Shown here: positions 13,001 to 25,962 of the stretch, one piece after another | Layout of the letters: every line of letters starts with the position of its first letter | Position numbering within the stretch: the first letter of the stretch is position 1 | Translations under genes and position numbers: made by a program | Source: Rallus limicola | Taxonomy: Eukaryota > Chordata > Aves > Gruiformes > Rallidae | Length of the DNA: 64,000 nucleotides | Assembly (NCBI GenBank): GCA_022605955.1 | Contig: JAKCOZ010000001.1 | Span: 17,848,146 to 17,912,145 of the forward strand | Reading direction: 5' to 3' | Notes under the pieces: model-generated | The model's input: only the letters and a program-made list of their open reading frames with translations | Told to the model about the DNA's origin: nothing | The model's database searches: none

Positions 13001-14600
13001 TCAATGGGTGGATCAAAAGTCCACGTACTAGTCTGAGGAAGGCCAGAGAGAGTCATGAAAAGTAGGAGTAAATGGCAGGGTGCCAAAGGTGTTGGATCTG
13101 CTACCAAAATCTAAGACAGTCTTTCCCTTCTTCCCCTGCCTTTTACCCAGAAGCAATCCACATAACTGTAACAGACCATGCTGTGACAATCCTTAACCAC
13201 CCACCTCTAGAAACACAGAAAAAAGAAATAACACGGTAACCTGGAGTCCTGTCTAGTGCCATGTTTGGCCTTCTAGCTTGTCTCACAGTGCCAGCCCCAA
13301 GCGCTGACAGACGTAGGCTGCCTGCACAACATTTTTTGCCTTTTCCCCTGAGTAGCTGCTCTGGCCAAGTTTTCTAATCAGTGATCAATGATCACCAGAC
13401 CAGCAAATGGGACATACGCACCCAGCAGCAGATGGCAGTGACTGTACTCAAGCATGACAGTTCTTTGCATGCAGAACTGGCTGCAGAGGGAAGCAGACTG
13501 CTCTGGCCACCTAGATACAACTCCCTCTTTGCTCTTGAGTCTAAAATGGGAAGCATTTTGATACCTGCTAAGACATCTGAGCATCCTACTGAAGGTCTGG
13601 AGCATTCTTTGCTGTATGCAAGAAATGTGCCTGGGAAGCAGAAGAGTTTTTCTGGCTTCTGAATTCTGGGACTACATAGATGGCCCTTCAGCTGGATGAA
13701 TCTATAGTGCCTGCTCTATGTGAGAGGGAAAAATGGAAGCCCGGCCCTTCTAGCACTATCCTCTCTGTTCAGTACAGAAGATACGCTCTCAGGAGAAGTA
13801 GCCATATCTGTGATTCTAGAAGAAGCACTAGGACATAGAGATTTGAGAGCTACCAAAGACTGTTTATGCACTCCACAGTCTCCTATGTGTCTATATATCC
13901 TACTTTCAGAACCTCCTAGAAATTCCCAAGAGCCAGCTCCCATGTTCTCTGAAGGGGAGTAATTGAGCTCACTGCTAAGAGAACTGTTCTTTATCATTAT
14001 ATTAGGACATTTTGAGAATCATCCAGCCCCATTTAATCCAATCATACTTTTCTTGAATGTGGTAAATAATTCCTCCTCTGCTAGTACTTAATAGCTGTGA
14101 ATATAGAGGAAGGGTTTTTTTTTGTGTTTGTTTATATTGGGTAACAACTTCAGTTATGGGCTAGAGAAGCATTATTGCAGGGAGTTGTAAAAACAACATC
14201 CAGAATAAGCTTGCAGAGGGTTATCATATCCCTCAGGTGTTTGGCATGTTATTCTTTAAGTGGAAGAGAGTTTGAAGGCATCTCAAATTAATCTACTTTA
14301 TAATTCATACCTTTAGATAATTTTGATTAACTCCCATAATAAGGAAGTTCCAGAGCATCCCCATGGAAACAGACTTGTCTGCAACTTGTCTGCCTCCACC
14401 TCACAGGAAGATGTCCAGAAGAGTAGCCAGTATTCCCAGTAAGCTCTCAGCAGCACCTCACAGGGGTCTGCCAGTTCTATCCTGTGCCGCAGCATCTCCA
14501 TTAGTCCTGCCCAGGGTTTGTACAGGTCTTTTCTGCTATTAGCAAATAAGATATGAGTTTGTGTTACAAAGATTGGTGCAAATTTCACGAGTAAGCTGTC
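10001..14600. other. Spacer without a recognisable gene
   Basis: Nothing convincing was found. There are short poly-T and poly-A runs (for example about 10266-10275 and 10890-10905). Open frames near 12659-13107 and 13381-13997 are shorter than 140 codons, overlap on opposite strands and match no family I recognise. Confidence 0.5.
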
Positions 14601-17600
14601 CTAAATTGAGGTAGCCTCTCCTTTTCTCATACCTGCTGGAAATCGAAGACCTGTAAGTGCACTAATTAGCCATGCTATTTAAATCATTATGTTGTCATTT
14701 GGCATTAACCTTTGCTTTCAGCTGCAGCTTTGGTCTTTTACAAATCTATTGGAATCAGTTTTGTACATGAGCTTTCCAAAAGCACCATAACAAACTTTAT
14801 GAAAAGCAAACAAGAATACTTTATGTGGTTCATCTCCTTATGGGCCGAAACCTATTGTGGCAAAGAAACTGGCGAGGTGCTTACAGCATAGCATTTGGGA
14901 ACCCTGGAGGGAGCAGGTGGAATTATGGAGAAATGTGCAATAGCCCTACACTTTGCATATTGCCAAGTGGAATGGAAGGCCCAGGGGATGCCAGTTTGGT
15001 TGACGAAGAGTGTGAGATAGATTGAGAAGCAGGTGTGGCCTTACCTTGCTGAAACCTTATAGTAAATGCACCAGTGAAGTATGTCTTCTACTTGGAATTC
15101 AGTCTTTGTGTTCAAAGAGAGTTTTTTTTAAAAAAAAGTCTACCTCATATAGCACCTCCTATGACAGACACCATCTATGGAGGAAGTTAATAGGACCCAT
15201 TGCAACACAAGCAATCATCCATCTGCAAAACAGGAACATAATACAAAACAGACTGAGCATCCCTTCTGTAGAATTAACTGAATTGGACGCAAACCAGTTT
15301 TTTTTTTTCCTGTCTGCATAAAATACTCAGGGTTTCTCTGTGATCCATCTGTATTATATGTAGCTGTAGCATGTTATCCAAAGGTAGATTAAGTTAAACT
15401 TCTCCTCCTCCCAAGTGGCCATTCCTTTTAAGTAGAAAATAATCCCAAGGTTAAGGGAATTGAATAGAAGATTTACTGCTCACCTTTAGACAATAATTTT
15501 AACTTTTCTGCAAGCAATAATAGAAAATGATGTAATTGGAGAACCAAAATGTGCATTTATTGCAGAGAGACACACTTCTATTCTAGATGGAAAAAATGTC
15601 TACAAAAATAACTTTTATCACAAACTTATTGGTTCGCATTTAAAGTAGACTGTCAAAAGATATATAAACAGCTATAACATTGCTATTATGTAAGTAACAA
15701 TAGTAAGAACTCAAGTTGTGCCTACAATACTCTTCACTAAATATGGTAAAAACAAACAAGGAAGATGCTTTCTTTCTGAAACCTGTACTGTAGTGGCTAT
15801 CTCTGATGGAGTGTCTAGTTAATGATTTGTGACACCTCAAAATTACCTGGTCAGGCTCTTAAGCTAGAGTATATTTAGTGGTTTAATATTGCATGATTGC
15901 CCTAGATCTTGTCCCAACATGAAAACCTAGACCCAGACTCTTTCTATTTCCACCAGGAGGAATAGGGAGATGATCTATAGTTCTTAGCAGTTATCGAACT
16001 TGTCAAAACAAGGACAATAGCCAAGAAATGAAAAAAACAAAGCCAAAAGCCAATATCAGATCTGTTATAAAATTGCTTTTGAAATTTGCATTTTTGGTCT
16101 TCCAGAAATACTTAGGGGGTAAAGAGGAGAAAAGAAAATGCAGTTGGAATGCCCACCTTAACAACTCTCAGACCTTGGGAAAATGTCTTCTGACTCTGAA
16201 GTAAATTTTACTATTCCCTCTAAAATTGACTTTAACAGTGTGTTTCTACTAATACAATAACAGGGTTCCAGATGTAATTCAGGGTCCTTGTATCTTTTCT
16301 TTTGGAAAACTGATGTGTTAAATATTTACCTCCAAATAACTGATAATCCTTTTATTTTTTTCTCAACGAACTACCTCTGTGTCATCGTCCTCCTTTTGGC
16401 TTTATAGAAACAGTATGCATGCTTTTTCCTAGCTTGCTTGTTTGACGCCTAGGTCACTTTTGCTGTCAGAATCTATTTATTGAATAAAACCGATTTTTTC
16501 CTTCTCAAGATGCAGTGAAAAATGTGCAAGAGCTCCTAGTACAGGGATGTTGGTTACTAGGAAACACAGTCTCCAGAGAGCAAAGTAGGAACACAAGCCT
16601 TGGACTACAAAGATTTATTTTGGGGAGGATCCTACAACAAGGGCTGGAATTAAAATAATAGTAATCTGAAAAAATGCCTTTGCTGAAGGACAAGTTTCAA
16701 GAGAGAAATGGATATCTTTAAGAGTCTTAGAAGAGGCTTTTCCTCTTGTCCTAAGAAGATCTTTTATGTAATGGTACAAATTTTGTGGAATTCTGTCAAG
16801 AAAGAAATCCAAAACATTAATTAGTAGGAAAAAAAATGATCCAGAGATTTCACTGAGGGTTTTTCTGTTCCTTGGCAGGAAAAACTCTGCTGCTCAGAAG
16901 ACACAAATGAGACCCCTTTCTCAACACAGGCTTATGCTGGTTAATCTGTCCAACCTCAAGTGGTGAATGGATGCTTGAATATGGCTTTGGAATATGACCT
17001 TTGTCAATATTTGTGATGTTCTCAATTATTGTCAGCTAATATGCAAAATAAGACCAATAGGATAGAGTTTAAAACAAACAAACAAAAAACAACGAGCCAA
17101 AGCCAAACCCCCATAATAAAACCCATTCGGGAATGGTGATAGTATTCTGTACTTGTGTTTGCCTGATGTTTGCATTTTGTACTCACTGAAAAAGGGGAAT
17201 GTAAGTTAGGTGGAGCCTTCTGTGAGGAGAGATGTTCTAGACCAGGGTGCATAGCAAGAAAAGAACATAAGGATCATAGGAAAGAGTTCATGGAGAGACA
17301 GTGAGGCAGCTGAGAGGAACATGGAAATGACCCACAGTCAGGCCATAGACATGACGGAAAGAGACACTTCATGGGGACCAGAAAATACTGCAGAATCAGA
17401 TGTAAATCTGGAAGTTATTGTGCAGATTGAAATCAAGCACTGAAGCAAGTGTAAAACCACAGAGATCAGGGGACAGTTGTGTATAAGCTTTATTTTTAGT
17501 CTGTTTATCCCAGTCACTGAGTTAACAACCATTTTAATTAATATCCTAATAAAATCCAGCTTCTTTCAGTTTAAAAGATTTTTGGTCTTCTTTGGGATGG

Positions 17601-19994
17601 CTTCCTGCAAGGAGAATTTCTGGGCACTGTTGCACCTGTTTGACTTGGAGTTATGTCACAATTACGTATTTGAGATACATTTCCCAAAGCTTTTCCCAAA
17701 TGGCTGCCTGGGTCTCCTGTGAGAAAGCCCACAACACCCAGTGGGCTATATTGGCTGAAATTCCTTGATGTGACCTGGAATATAGGCAAAATAGGAAATG
17801 GTCCAGCCAGGAGTCACTGAAGACAAACATCCAAAACATTTACAGTACTTGAGCAAGGCCAAATGTATTGGTGTTTTTGTATCACTTACTTAGATTGACA
17901 TATTTTGAGATGAGAGTTGCAGGGGAAAGACTTCTCTTTTAGGATCTTTTAGACTCACCCATCCATCACCAGACAGCATGGTAGATGTTTCAAGGAGATT
18001 TGAAGCGAATGAAGAGTCCGTATTCAAGTGGCATGAATGCCATCACACTAATAGGTAAATACCTCTTGGACAATTTCTAGACAGACTGTCAGTTGATAAC
18101 CTATTATGACTGGTCTGCAAGGACCATGTAAGAAAGCACTGCCTCTGGCTATTTGTCTTAGATGTAATTATTGTGTGTGGGTTGCTCTCATGTTCCAAAA
18201 CACAGAGCAGAGGTAACTGCAAGAGCCAGCTGGAGCCTGGCCCTATGAAGTTGGTGCCAGGCAGTTTGAAACAAACACTAGTCTTTCCCACACAGCAGTT
18301 TGCAGTGCTAAACACACCAAAGGCAGGCAGGCAGCCAGAAGCAGACTCATGGAGGTATGCACATATGATGATATGATGTGCTAGATATCAGAAGGGGAGG
18401 CAGTCTTAATCTTGACAAATTGTTCTGAGATTAACAGAAGAATAACAAGCTCCTACTCTTAGTTTAAAAAAAAACAAAAACAAAAACAAAAACTCAAAAA
18501 ACAAACAAAAGCCCCCCAACAAAACCCAAAAAACAAAGAAGGTACTAAAAAAAAAAAGTAAATAAAGCTTTTAGGTCTGTCAGCACCAAGATAAGAGTTC
18601 TGAAAATGTTCTTGGCCTCTCTTGGGAATAGAGCTTTGAAGCCTCTAACATAGGGAGGTCTCATGTATGTCTTAGTTCTTAGGAGACTGAATTGGCTTTA
18701 GAAGGACAAAAGCTTCTCTTGGACTCTGACCTCACAGGAGGTCTGGTGGAGTTGTCCAGGTCACAGGGAAGGTGTGTTTCTGCACAAGATTCAAGACAGA
18801 TCATGCAGCCCCATAATTTAAAAAAAAGAAGCCCACAAGAAAATCATGAGACATCAGTTAATCAAAGATGAGTAAGCTTGGGTCTATTGTGGTACAGTTT
18901 TTTTCATGGACGCTCACAAATACATTTTCTTAGTTTAGTCTGGGTATCAAATTGTTCAGCAAACATGAAGGATCTGCAGCCGACCAAACAGTTCAGGAAA
19001 GATAATGTCCCTGAGACAGTGATTCATGAGCACAGGCAGAGAATGTCACTGTCCCATGTGTTCATCTCCTTGGGTCTCAAAAAAAAAATTGGTCTTAGCT
19101 AACACATGCTCAAAACTGAGAAGCTATAAAGCATGCAATCAACTTGCTAAATTCCAGCTGTTATGTTAAAAGAGCTCCTTTCTTAAGCCTTCAATCTGAT
19201 ATTTCATTCATTCATTTCTAAGCTTGAATTTGAAGATGAGGACTGCCAAATTGGAGAGAACAACATCATTGCATTTGAATTTTCATGATTACTTGACCCT
19301 GCTAAATAGCTCTTGGGACAATAAATCAAAAGCATCAATACAGTAAAAACATTTTTCAAACTCTCTTGTCTATGGATCCAAAGCAAGAATTGTCACATTT
19401 TACATTAACTCATTCACAGCAAATAGCTGTGAAACCTAGGTGGCAGCAATTAAGAGCACTCAACATGGTCAATGTTAGTTAAGTGTGAGAAATGTCTAGT
19501 AGTGGTTGATCCATGGTTTTGGACCACCAAAATCAGGTTGCACTTACTAGTGGATACTTGGTTTACTAGAACTGGAGAAGCTTATTTTAGATAATTCCAG
19601 AAGCTTGAACTGCTCCTTGTGTCCATCAGGCATGGATTCATGCACCTGGTAGGACACATCAATGTGAAAGAAAAATCTTCTTAGGTGCTAAAATACAAAG
19701 GGAGATAGAGGGGTGGCTCTACCAGCTTGCCCTTCTGACAGCTTACTGCAGGTAACTGCCACTGACAGTGGCCTTTGAGCAGTATGTTTGCTGGTCACAG
19801 TGATAGTTTGGCATTTGGATGATGTTGTGAGTGGTCCCTGGCCATCAGATAAGCACTCATACAACCACTCACCTATGTCTCCTGTGGAATGGAGAGAAAA
19901 TACAAAAAACCAGAGAGGACTTGTGGATCAAGAAAATTTAATAGGTGAAGCAAAGGCATGCATGCAAGCAAAGCAAAAGAGGTATTTGTTCACT
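14601..19994. other. Spacer with A-rich low-complexity tract
   Basis: No gene is visible. The segment around 14660-14770 is rich in homeodomain and POU-like AT words (CTAATTAGCC and TATTTAAATCATTATG) and could be a conserved non-coding element, but conservation cannot be judged from one sequence. An (AAAC)n-like stretch lies near 17073-17090 and a longer one at 18463-18560. Confidence 0.45.
18463..18560. repeat. A-rich low-complexity tract (AAAAAC-type)
   Basis: About 100 bp are dominated by A with interspersed C, in CAAAAA and CAAA units, with a short C-run in the middle. No LINE or SINE body precedes it on the + strand, so I do not read it as a retroposon tail. Confidence 0.8.
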
Positions 19995-20166
19995 TGTGGT
20001 AGTTGAGCCCTGGCTAGAGGCCAGACGCCCACCCAAATCAGTCCATTACTCCCCTTCTTAGTTGGACAGGGAAGAAAAAATATCATTGGGCGGCTCAAGA
20101 GACAAACTCGTTAATGACGCGGGCAAAACAGACTCAACACAGAGTGCTGAAGAGAAAGTTATCTAA

Positions 20167-20172
20167 TTTATT
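20167..20172 (-). terminator. AATAAA poly(A) signal of the LTR
   Basis: TTTATT on the + strand gives AATAAA on the - strand, about 170 bp before the LTR's - strand 3' border at 19995. It fits an R/U5 boundary in the inferred orientation. Confidence 0.5.
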
Positions 20173-20984
20173 ACACTACATTAAAGAGAAAACAGTGAAA
20201 AAAACAGAGTCCTTCAGGAGTGCAACCAACAATCTTAAAACAAATGCAACCAGGCAAACACTTTTCCCCCACCACTCCCTCCTTAGCAGGCTTTAGTTAG
20301 AAGTTTGCTCCCTTCTTCCCTCCCGGTCGCAGCCCAGGAGGGGCAGGGACTGGGGAAAATGGGGGTCTCGGTAACACCTTCCCCCCCACCCCTCCATTCT
20401 AAAGCAGACTTTCAGCCATGATTTCGCTCCCTTCTTCCCCTCTCCTGCTTGCAGTACAGGACGGGGGGCAGGGACTAGGAGATGGGGGCTTCGGTCAGTC
20501 CCTTGCAAGATGGTTTCCTTCTCGGCCGGGATGGGGGCATCCATTCCACACAGCCTCCCCCGGCTGCACCGTAGGATCTCACCCGTAAGAGCCAGTCCTC
20601 CACGAACTTTCTCCAAGGCAAATCTCTTCCCACCGGGCTTCATCTCTGCTATGGCTGGCAGCAACAAATCCCAGTGTCTCTCAGTCCCAGTCCTTCACGG
20701 GCTATGATGCCTCCTCCAGCAAACCTGTTTGGCTCATCTCTGTAGGTCGCTTGTGCTGGCAGGGGCTCATCCCAACGTCAGTCACGGCATCTTCTCTGTC
20801 TCCACCGGCTCCATCCAGCGTTGGGCCTCTCCACCGGCAGGTCGGGTCTCTGCCACCTCCATGGGTCCTTTCCTCCGGCTACTCCCCGTGCTTCAGCTCG
20901 GGCTGCAGGGGCATCTCTCGCCCGGGTACCTGGGTGCCTCCTCCCCCAGCCTTCCCGGCCTGTTGTGTCTGTCAACTGCTTACA

Positions 20985-20997
20985 TTTATATGCAAAT
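20985..20997 (-). promoter_or_regulatory. Octamer plus TATA box in the LTR
   Basis: On the - strand ATTTGCAT (20997-20990) runs directly into TATAAA (20990-20985), sharing one base. An octamer (OCT/POU site) fused to a TATA box is a classical compact polymerase II promoter. Its position upstream of the LTR poly(A) signal suggests the original retroviral promoter. The ~815-bp gap to the poly(A) signal would mean an unusually long R region. Confidence 0.5.
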
Positions 20998-23242
20998 ATG
21001 TATGACAATGCCCTTAACGGGCCAAAATTGCGGTCTTCTTGGCACTCCGTGTTCTGGTGGAGTCTTTGTCTCCTATCTGTGATTCTCAGAGGCGCTATCA
21101 GCAGGCTTGCAGAAGATTCCAGCAGCCATTCTCTGCAGCCCCCTGGTCCTCTCTCTCTCTCTCAGTAGCCAACTATGCAAAACTGCGACATCACTACTTC
21201 CCATCAGCAGGCAGATGTTCTGCTCCTTCCTGGAAGGCAGGGTCTCTGCATGCTAGCAGTTAGTCTGGAGGACAAACTCCATACAAACTTCATCCTCTTC
21301 TCCTTGAGCTTTTCTTGCTGGGCACAACATGATACTGTACAGAATAACCCTTTGGTCAGTTTTGGTCAGATGTCCTGCCTGTGTCCCCTCCCAATTTAGC
21401 ATCCACCCCAACCTCATCACTGCAAGGGGTGGAGTAGGAAAAAGAAAACCCTTGGTGTTGTGCAAGCACTGCAGCAATAGCTAAACATTGTGGTGCTATC
21501 AGCACTGTTTTAATCACAAATCCAAACCATGACACTATACAGGCTGCTATGAAGAAAATTAACTCCACCTCAACTGGAAGCAGTACAAATGGATTCACAA
21601 GATTGTACTGAGCAAGGGAAATAAGAAGAGAACAAGAGAAATGGCAGATGTCAACAGGAGCTAGTGAGGAGCACAGCCTGAATATCTCCAGTCTAATACC
21701 TGACTTCATAGTGTTAGGCTCAGTAGAGCACACTGGGTGATAATTACAGGATACAGAGTTCAGGTCTTGAATGACACCATATTCAATGAGTATATCAAGA
21801 TACAGAATCAGGGATGTAGAGCTGAAAAAAATCAGGTATGTAGAACTGAAAAAAAGCCCATTAGTAACAACTGCATGAAATTCAGTAAGTGAATGCTTAA
21901 ACTGCATCTGGCATTCTAATTTTGTGCTTTTTTCTATGCTAGGAGGAAATTTCTATATTATGGACAAGAGAGGACTACAGATATAATCCAGCACATCATA
22001 AAATCTGTTCATTTGCTGAAGGTTCTTGCCCAGAGATAGAATTTATCAGCATCTACAGTTTTTTCGCCATCTTCACCAGTTAGGACTAGACAATATTGTG
22101 TGAGTCTGGTCTTGGTGATAGCATCAAGAAGTTAAAAAAGCCTGATAAATTATTGTTAACAATGTTAAGGACCAGTGATTGATTTAATAGCTGAATATGA
22201 GAACAAATCCAGTGCTATGGTAAGTTTGGAAATTGTGAGAATTTAACATCAAAGTCTTATCAACCTTGTCAGTCACCTGCTTTGTCCTCCCAAGAGGAAT
22301 ATGAGTAAGGTGGCATGAGTCCAAGAGCAAACTACTTTTGAAACTTTGTCCTAGACAAGGAGAAGTTGCCAGATTGTTCAGCTGGAGGTGTCTGCTGTAC
22401 TGCACAGACATTTGACATGTCCTCAAGTGGGGGAAAAGTAAAAATGGTGCATAATATTTTATCTAATGCACTAACTTATTTGTCTTTCAGTTTTCTTTTC
22501 CCTACTTCACCTATCTCTTCTGCATTTAAGCTTTGCCACCTTCTTTTCATTGGATACTGCTTAAATAGGCTAATATAAAGTCCACCAGAAGTTGCCAGTT
22601 TTGGTGGATGGATTATCAGGGAGTTTTTTTCCTACAGTCCCACAGAAAATTTATCATATAGAATTTATGAATAGCTTCAACAGTATCCTCCCCATCAACC
22701 ACCTGTGGAACATAAAGTGGCTTCTCCCCTTTAACATCATACTTCATGCATCAGCAAATTGTTGGCTTAAGTTCTTTAAATACAGCCCTTTTCCCCATCA
22801 CTGTTTTTTTTCCCTTCATACCCAAAATGTTCCTAGAAAAATCAAACACAACTTCAACACCTAAGACAACTTCTTATCTGAGAGTTTTATCTAAGCTCCA
22901 ACCTATTCATGATATCAGAGTTATTTAATACTTTCCCTGCAAACTTGTCATTAGGAGAAGGACCATTCTGGAAAAAAGATACCAAAGACTGCTTCCAATT
23001 AATTCAGAGAAATTCGGAGGGAGCAGCCTTTACAGACTGGATGTAACCATAAAACCCAGGAGAACATTCTGACACAGAGGTGCAAGTTAGGCATAGCTAA
23101 GCCATCAACAAAGATTTAGGCAAATTATATGTGATCAAGGCCTGAAACCAAGAGGAGGGCACACATTTCTTGAGGAACCTCCTTTTCAAAATGTACTGTG
23201 CTCCGCTTCTAAATTTTTACAAGGTGCCTAGGCTGCTCACTA

Positions 23243-23347
23243 GCTGAGTCACGGTAATTATTCATGCATATTCCTGCTCTGTGGCAAAGGCGAGTTAATG
23301 TGCCATCTATCAGCCTTCACAGATTGAGGCATAGCTCTTCTTATCTT
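23243..23347 (+). promoter_or_regulatory. Candidate enhancer core: NF-E2/MARE-like site with GATA words
   Basis: GCTGAGTCA at 23243-23251 matches the NF-E2/small-Maf consensus. About 90 bp downstream, TTATCT (GATA motif on the - strand) lies near 23341-23346, with a further CTATCA between them. Paired NF-E2 and GATA sites are typical of erythroid enhancers. Motifs this short occur by chance, and nothing else here proves function. Confidence 0.22.
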
Positions 23348-25918
23348 TCATTAGCTGCAGGCTAAACATGCACACAGACCATGGCAAAGGATCAACTGAT
23401 GCTATTACCTTGTTCATGAGACTGAAAGCTTCCACTCAGGCACTTAGAAACATACGCAAGCTGACAACTGTCAATAGTCATTAGTAATTACTTTTTCAGG
23501 ATAATGATGAGGTGAAGATGTCCAACATCACTGCAGTGAAGTCTCAAGTGAGCCACAGGTTTGGATAAATCCTCAAAACCAGATCAAAACTATTTATTTG
23601 AAAATGAACTATTTACAGATACCAGAACCTATGAAACTCCTCTTAAGTACCAGATTTGAAAATGCATTAGATGTTGAAAAAGCTTGTTGATTTTTCCAGG
23701 TGGCTCCGAACCTCTCAAACAGTACATCAACACAATCTCCTTCTGTTCCCGTGGCACTCAGGCCAAGACAAGACAGAGGTTTTGAAAATATTTCCTATGT
23801 AAATTCTTACTGAATTGTAAATGTTTTACCTAGGTGAATGCTTACCCAACTGTGTGAGCTCCTAGCAAGTCAAGTACAGGATGAGGCTCTGGCCCCACAG
23901 CTCTCTTACAGGCTAATGAAACTGCATCATTAAACAGTGATAGACTGAGCATGCCCTGAAGATCACTTTAAATTGGGCCTGGGGAAACCATTAGCAAACA
24001 CCAACTGAGTCCTTAAGCTGTACCATTACCTTCTCCTTCTAGGGAGCAGACATGGATGATGCTCTGCCAATCAGGGTCAAATGCTGTCTGATTGGTGTCC
24101 TGGGAATCTTGGACATTTCTTAAGCAAGGCTCAAGGATATTTTATGTAAGGCTGTCATTGCAGAATAGCCCCTTCGTGCACTTACACCTTTCACTTGCTA
24201 TGCTGGTTCTGTTCGAGGGAAAGGGGATATTTTGGTGGGACAGGGCTGGGATAACAAATACGAAGCTGCTTCTTATTTGATACAAAGGGTTGTGGAACAT
24301 AGCTTCCCCATGCATTGCTGACTGCTGGCTATTGTGATAGCTTTGTGATTGCTGCAGTATGAAATAACAGTCCTTTTAATTTATGCTTCTGAGGAGCTGT
24401 CTGTCCTTACATGCTTCCTGATGTTCAGAGAAGAGTCCTTTCTTACCTTTTCTTCCTTCCTTCCAAATATGCTCCATACCTCACAGCTGTAGTGATGCAG
24501 ATGGGGACCCTCCCTCCAGGTGGGCCAGCTGTAAGCTGATAAATCAGGAAGCAAATGTTACGCAGTATAGAGTATCATTTCTGCTAAAAGCAAGATGCAG
24601 GTGTATGTAGATGCATGTGTATGTATGTGTTAAGGGGAATCATGTCTGGATTGGGCAACATCTTCTGTTCCATAAATCTATGGAGGAGAAGCCATCAACT
24701 TTCCTTTCCCTAGCAACACCATCTTTTTGATGGCAGCAATGAATCAACAAGGAAATGGATCCCTTAAGCACTGGCCCTTTGCACAATTTAATCACTCTCC
24801 TCCAGTCCCTTTGCTGTTTGCTTCAGCCAGGAAGCCCAATCAGGGCTCAGATGCTGCTTCAAACACATTCAGAAGTTTTTCATAAAGGGCAAGGGGTCTT
24901 TCAGGTGATTTATTTTTTTTCATGATCTGTTTTCACCAGAGTCTCATTAGAAGTGTAGCCTCTGCATCTATGAGACAATGGTTCAAGCCTGCTCATCTGA
25001 TTTAAATGGCAGTAGGGTTTATGGAGTTGACCATTACAGAAGGACATTTGCTGGACACTGGAGAGGTAGAGAGCTCTAAAGTTTGAATGCTGTTGCTCTG
25101 TTCTGTACTGTTATCCCCTGCTGCAAGAAGGGTCACATGCAAGAAAAATATATAAAACCATATTTCACCCACCCAAAAAGCAAAACACAGCAGTCTTCCC
25201 AAAGATCCCCTCTGCTCAGCCTAAAAGCTGCCAAAATAACTGAGTATTGTCCTTCAGTGGGGATCTCCTCAGCTATGTCAGAGACTGTGAGCTGTTGTCA
25301 CAGAGGTCCCGTAGGTGAAGAAATGGTTTGCATAGGAACTTGGAGTTCAGCAGGGACTCTAAGGACTGCTGCATTAGAAACAACAGCAGCAGCTGTAGGG
25401 TCTGTGTCTCTTTGGGAAATGAGCTGATATAACTTTAAAGGAAGACACCATCCAAGCAATTTCATTTGTGAGGAAATAAATGAACAGGTGCTCAAAAAGC
25501 TTTAGGATTGCCTCTCTAATTTCAGCTGTCTGAGATGAGGTTAGAACTCAGTCCACTTTAAAGCCATTTTAACTTGTTTCAAACTTCCTTCACACTATTC
25601 CTTGCCCAAATTACTTTTAAGAAAACAGCCAGAAACAGTTTATGAGGAGTTGTTTTTTTTTAATGCAACTATATTTCTTTCTCCAGTCCTTGGAGGATCC
25701 TAACTCTGTGTCAATTACTTTGAAAAATTGAAACTCTTCACTTTTATTTTCTTATAAGACAATCATATGCTTTTACAGAAAAATAATTTTGAAGAAACAT
25801 GGACTTATCATTGTAGTCCATAAGCCCTAGTATAGTATTATCTCATTTATTTAAATGATTTTCTAAAAGCGTCTAGGTAAATAAGGGTTCATCAGCCTCA
25901 ATTTTTTGTGGGGTGGGT

Positions 25919-25962
25919 TTTTTTTTTTGTTTGTTTGGTTTTGTTTTTTTTTTTTATTTGCA
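25919..25962. repeat. T-rich low-complexity tract
   Basis: Long T runs are interrupted by single or double G. There is no adjacent transposon body that would make it the reverse of a poly-A tail. Confidence 0.8.

Larger units (their letters stand above)
19995..21587 (-). mobile_element. LTR of an avian endogenous retrovirus (ERVL-like), - strand
   Basis: A GC-rich island (roughly 20.3-21.1 kb) is set in AT-rich DNA. It resembles a widespread avian ERV LTR family: on the + strand it opens with TGTGGTAGTTGAGCCCTGGC, has the TCAGAGGCGCTATCAGC segment near 21087, and closes with a ~240-bp module (from about 21350) ending in ACTGGAAGCAGTACA. Read on the - strand it is bounded by TG at 21587 and CA at 19995. 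It has an octamer plus TATA box near 20985-20997 and AATAAA at 20167-20172, in the right order for U3-R. No gag, pol or env sequence is visible, so it is best read as a solo LTR. I see no target-site duplication at these ends, so exact borders are uncertain. Alternatively two adjacent LTR pieces are present. The family name is from memory of bird repeats, not from a search. Confidence 0.72.

Noticed and set aside
18463..18560. A-rich tract considered as the tail of a processed pseudogene
   Set aside because: No coding-like or retroposon body precedes it and there are no flanking direct repeats, so it is plain low-complexity DNA.
20293..21263. Several overlapping open frames of 65-124 codons on both strands
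   Set aside because: They arise because the LTR block is GC-rich and poor in stop codons. All frames are open to similar extents, which argues against coding.
21356..21907. 183-codon open frame on the - strand
   Set aside because: It begins in the spacer and runs across the LTR border into LTR sequence. It has no family resemblance and no codon structure, so it is chance.
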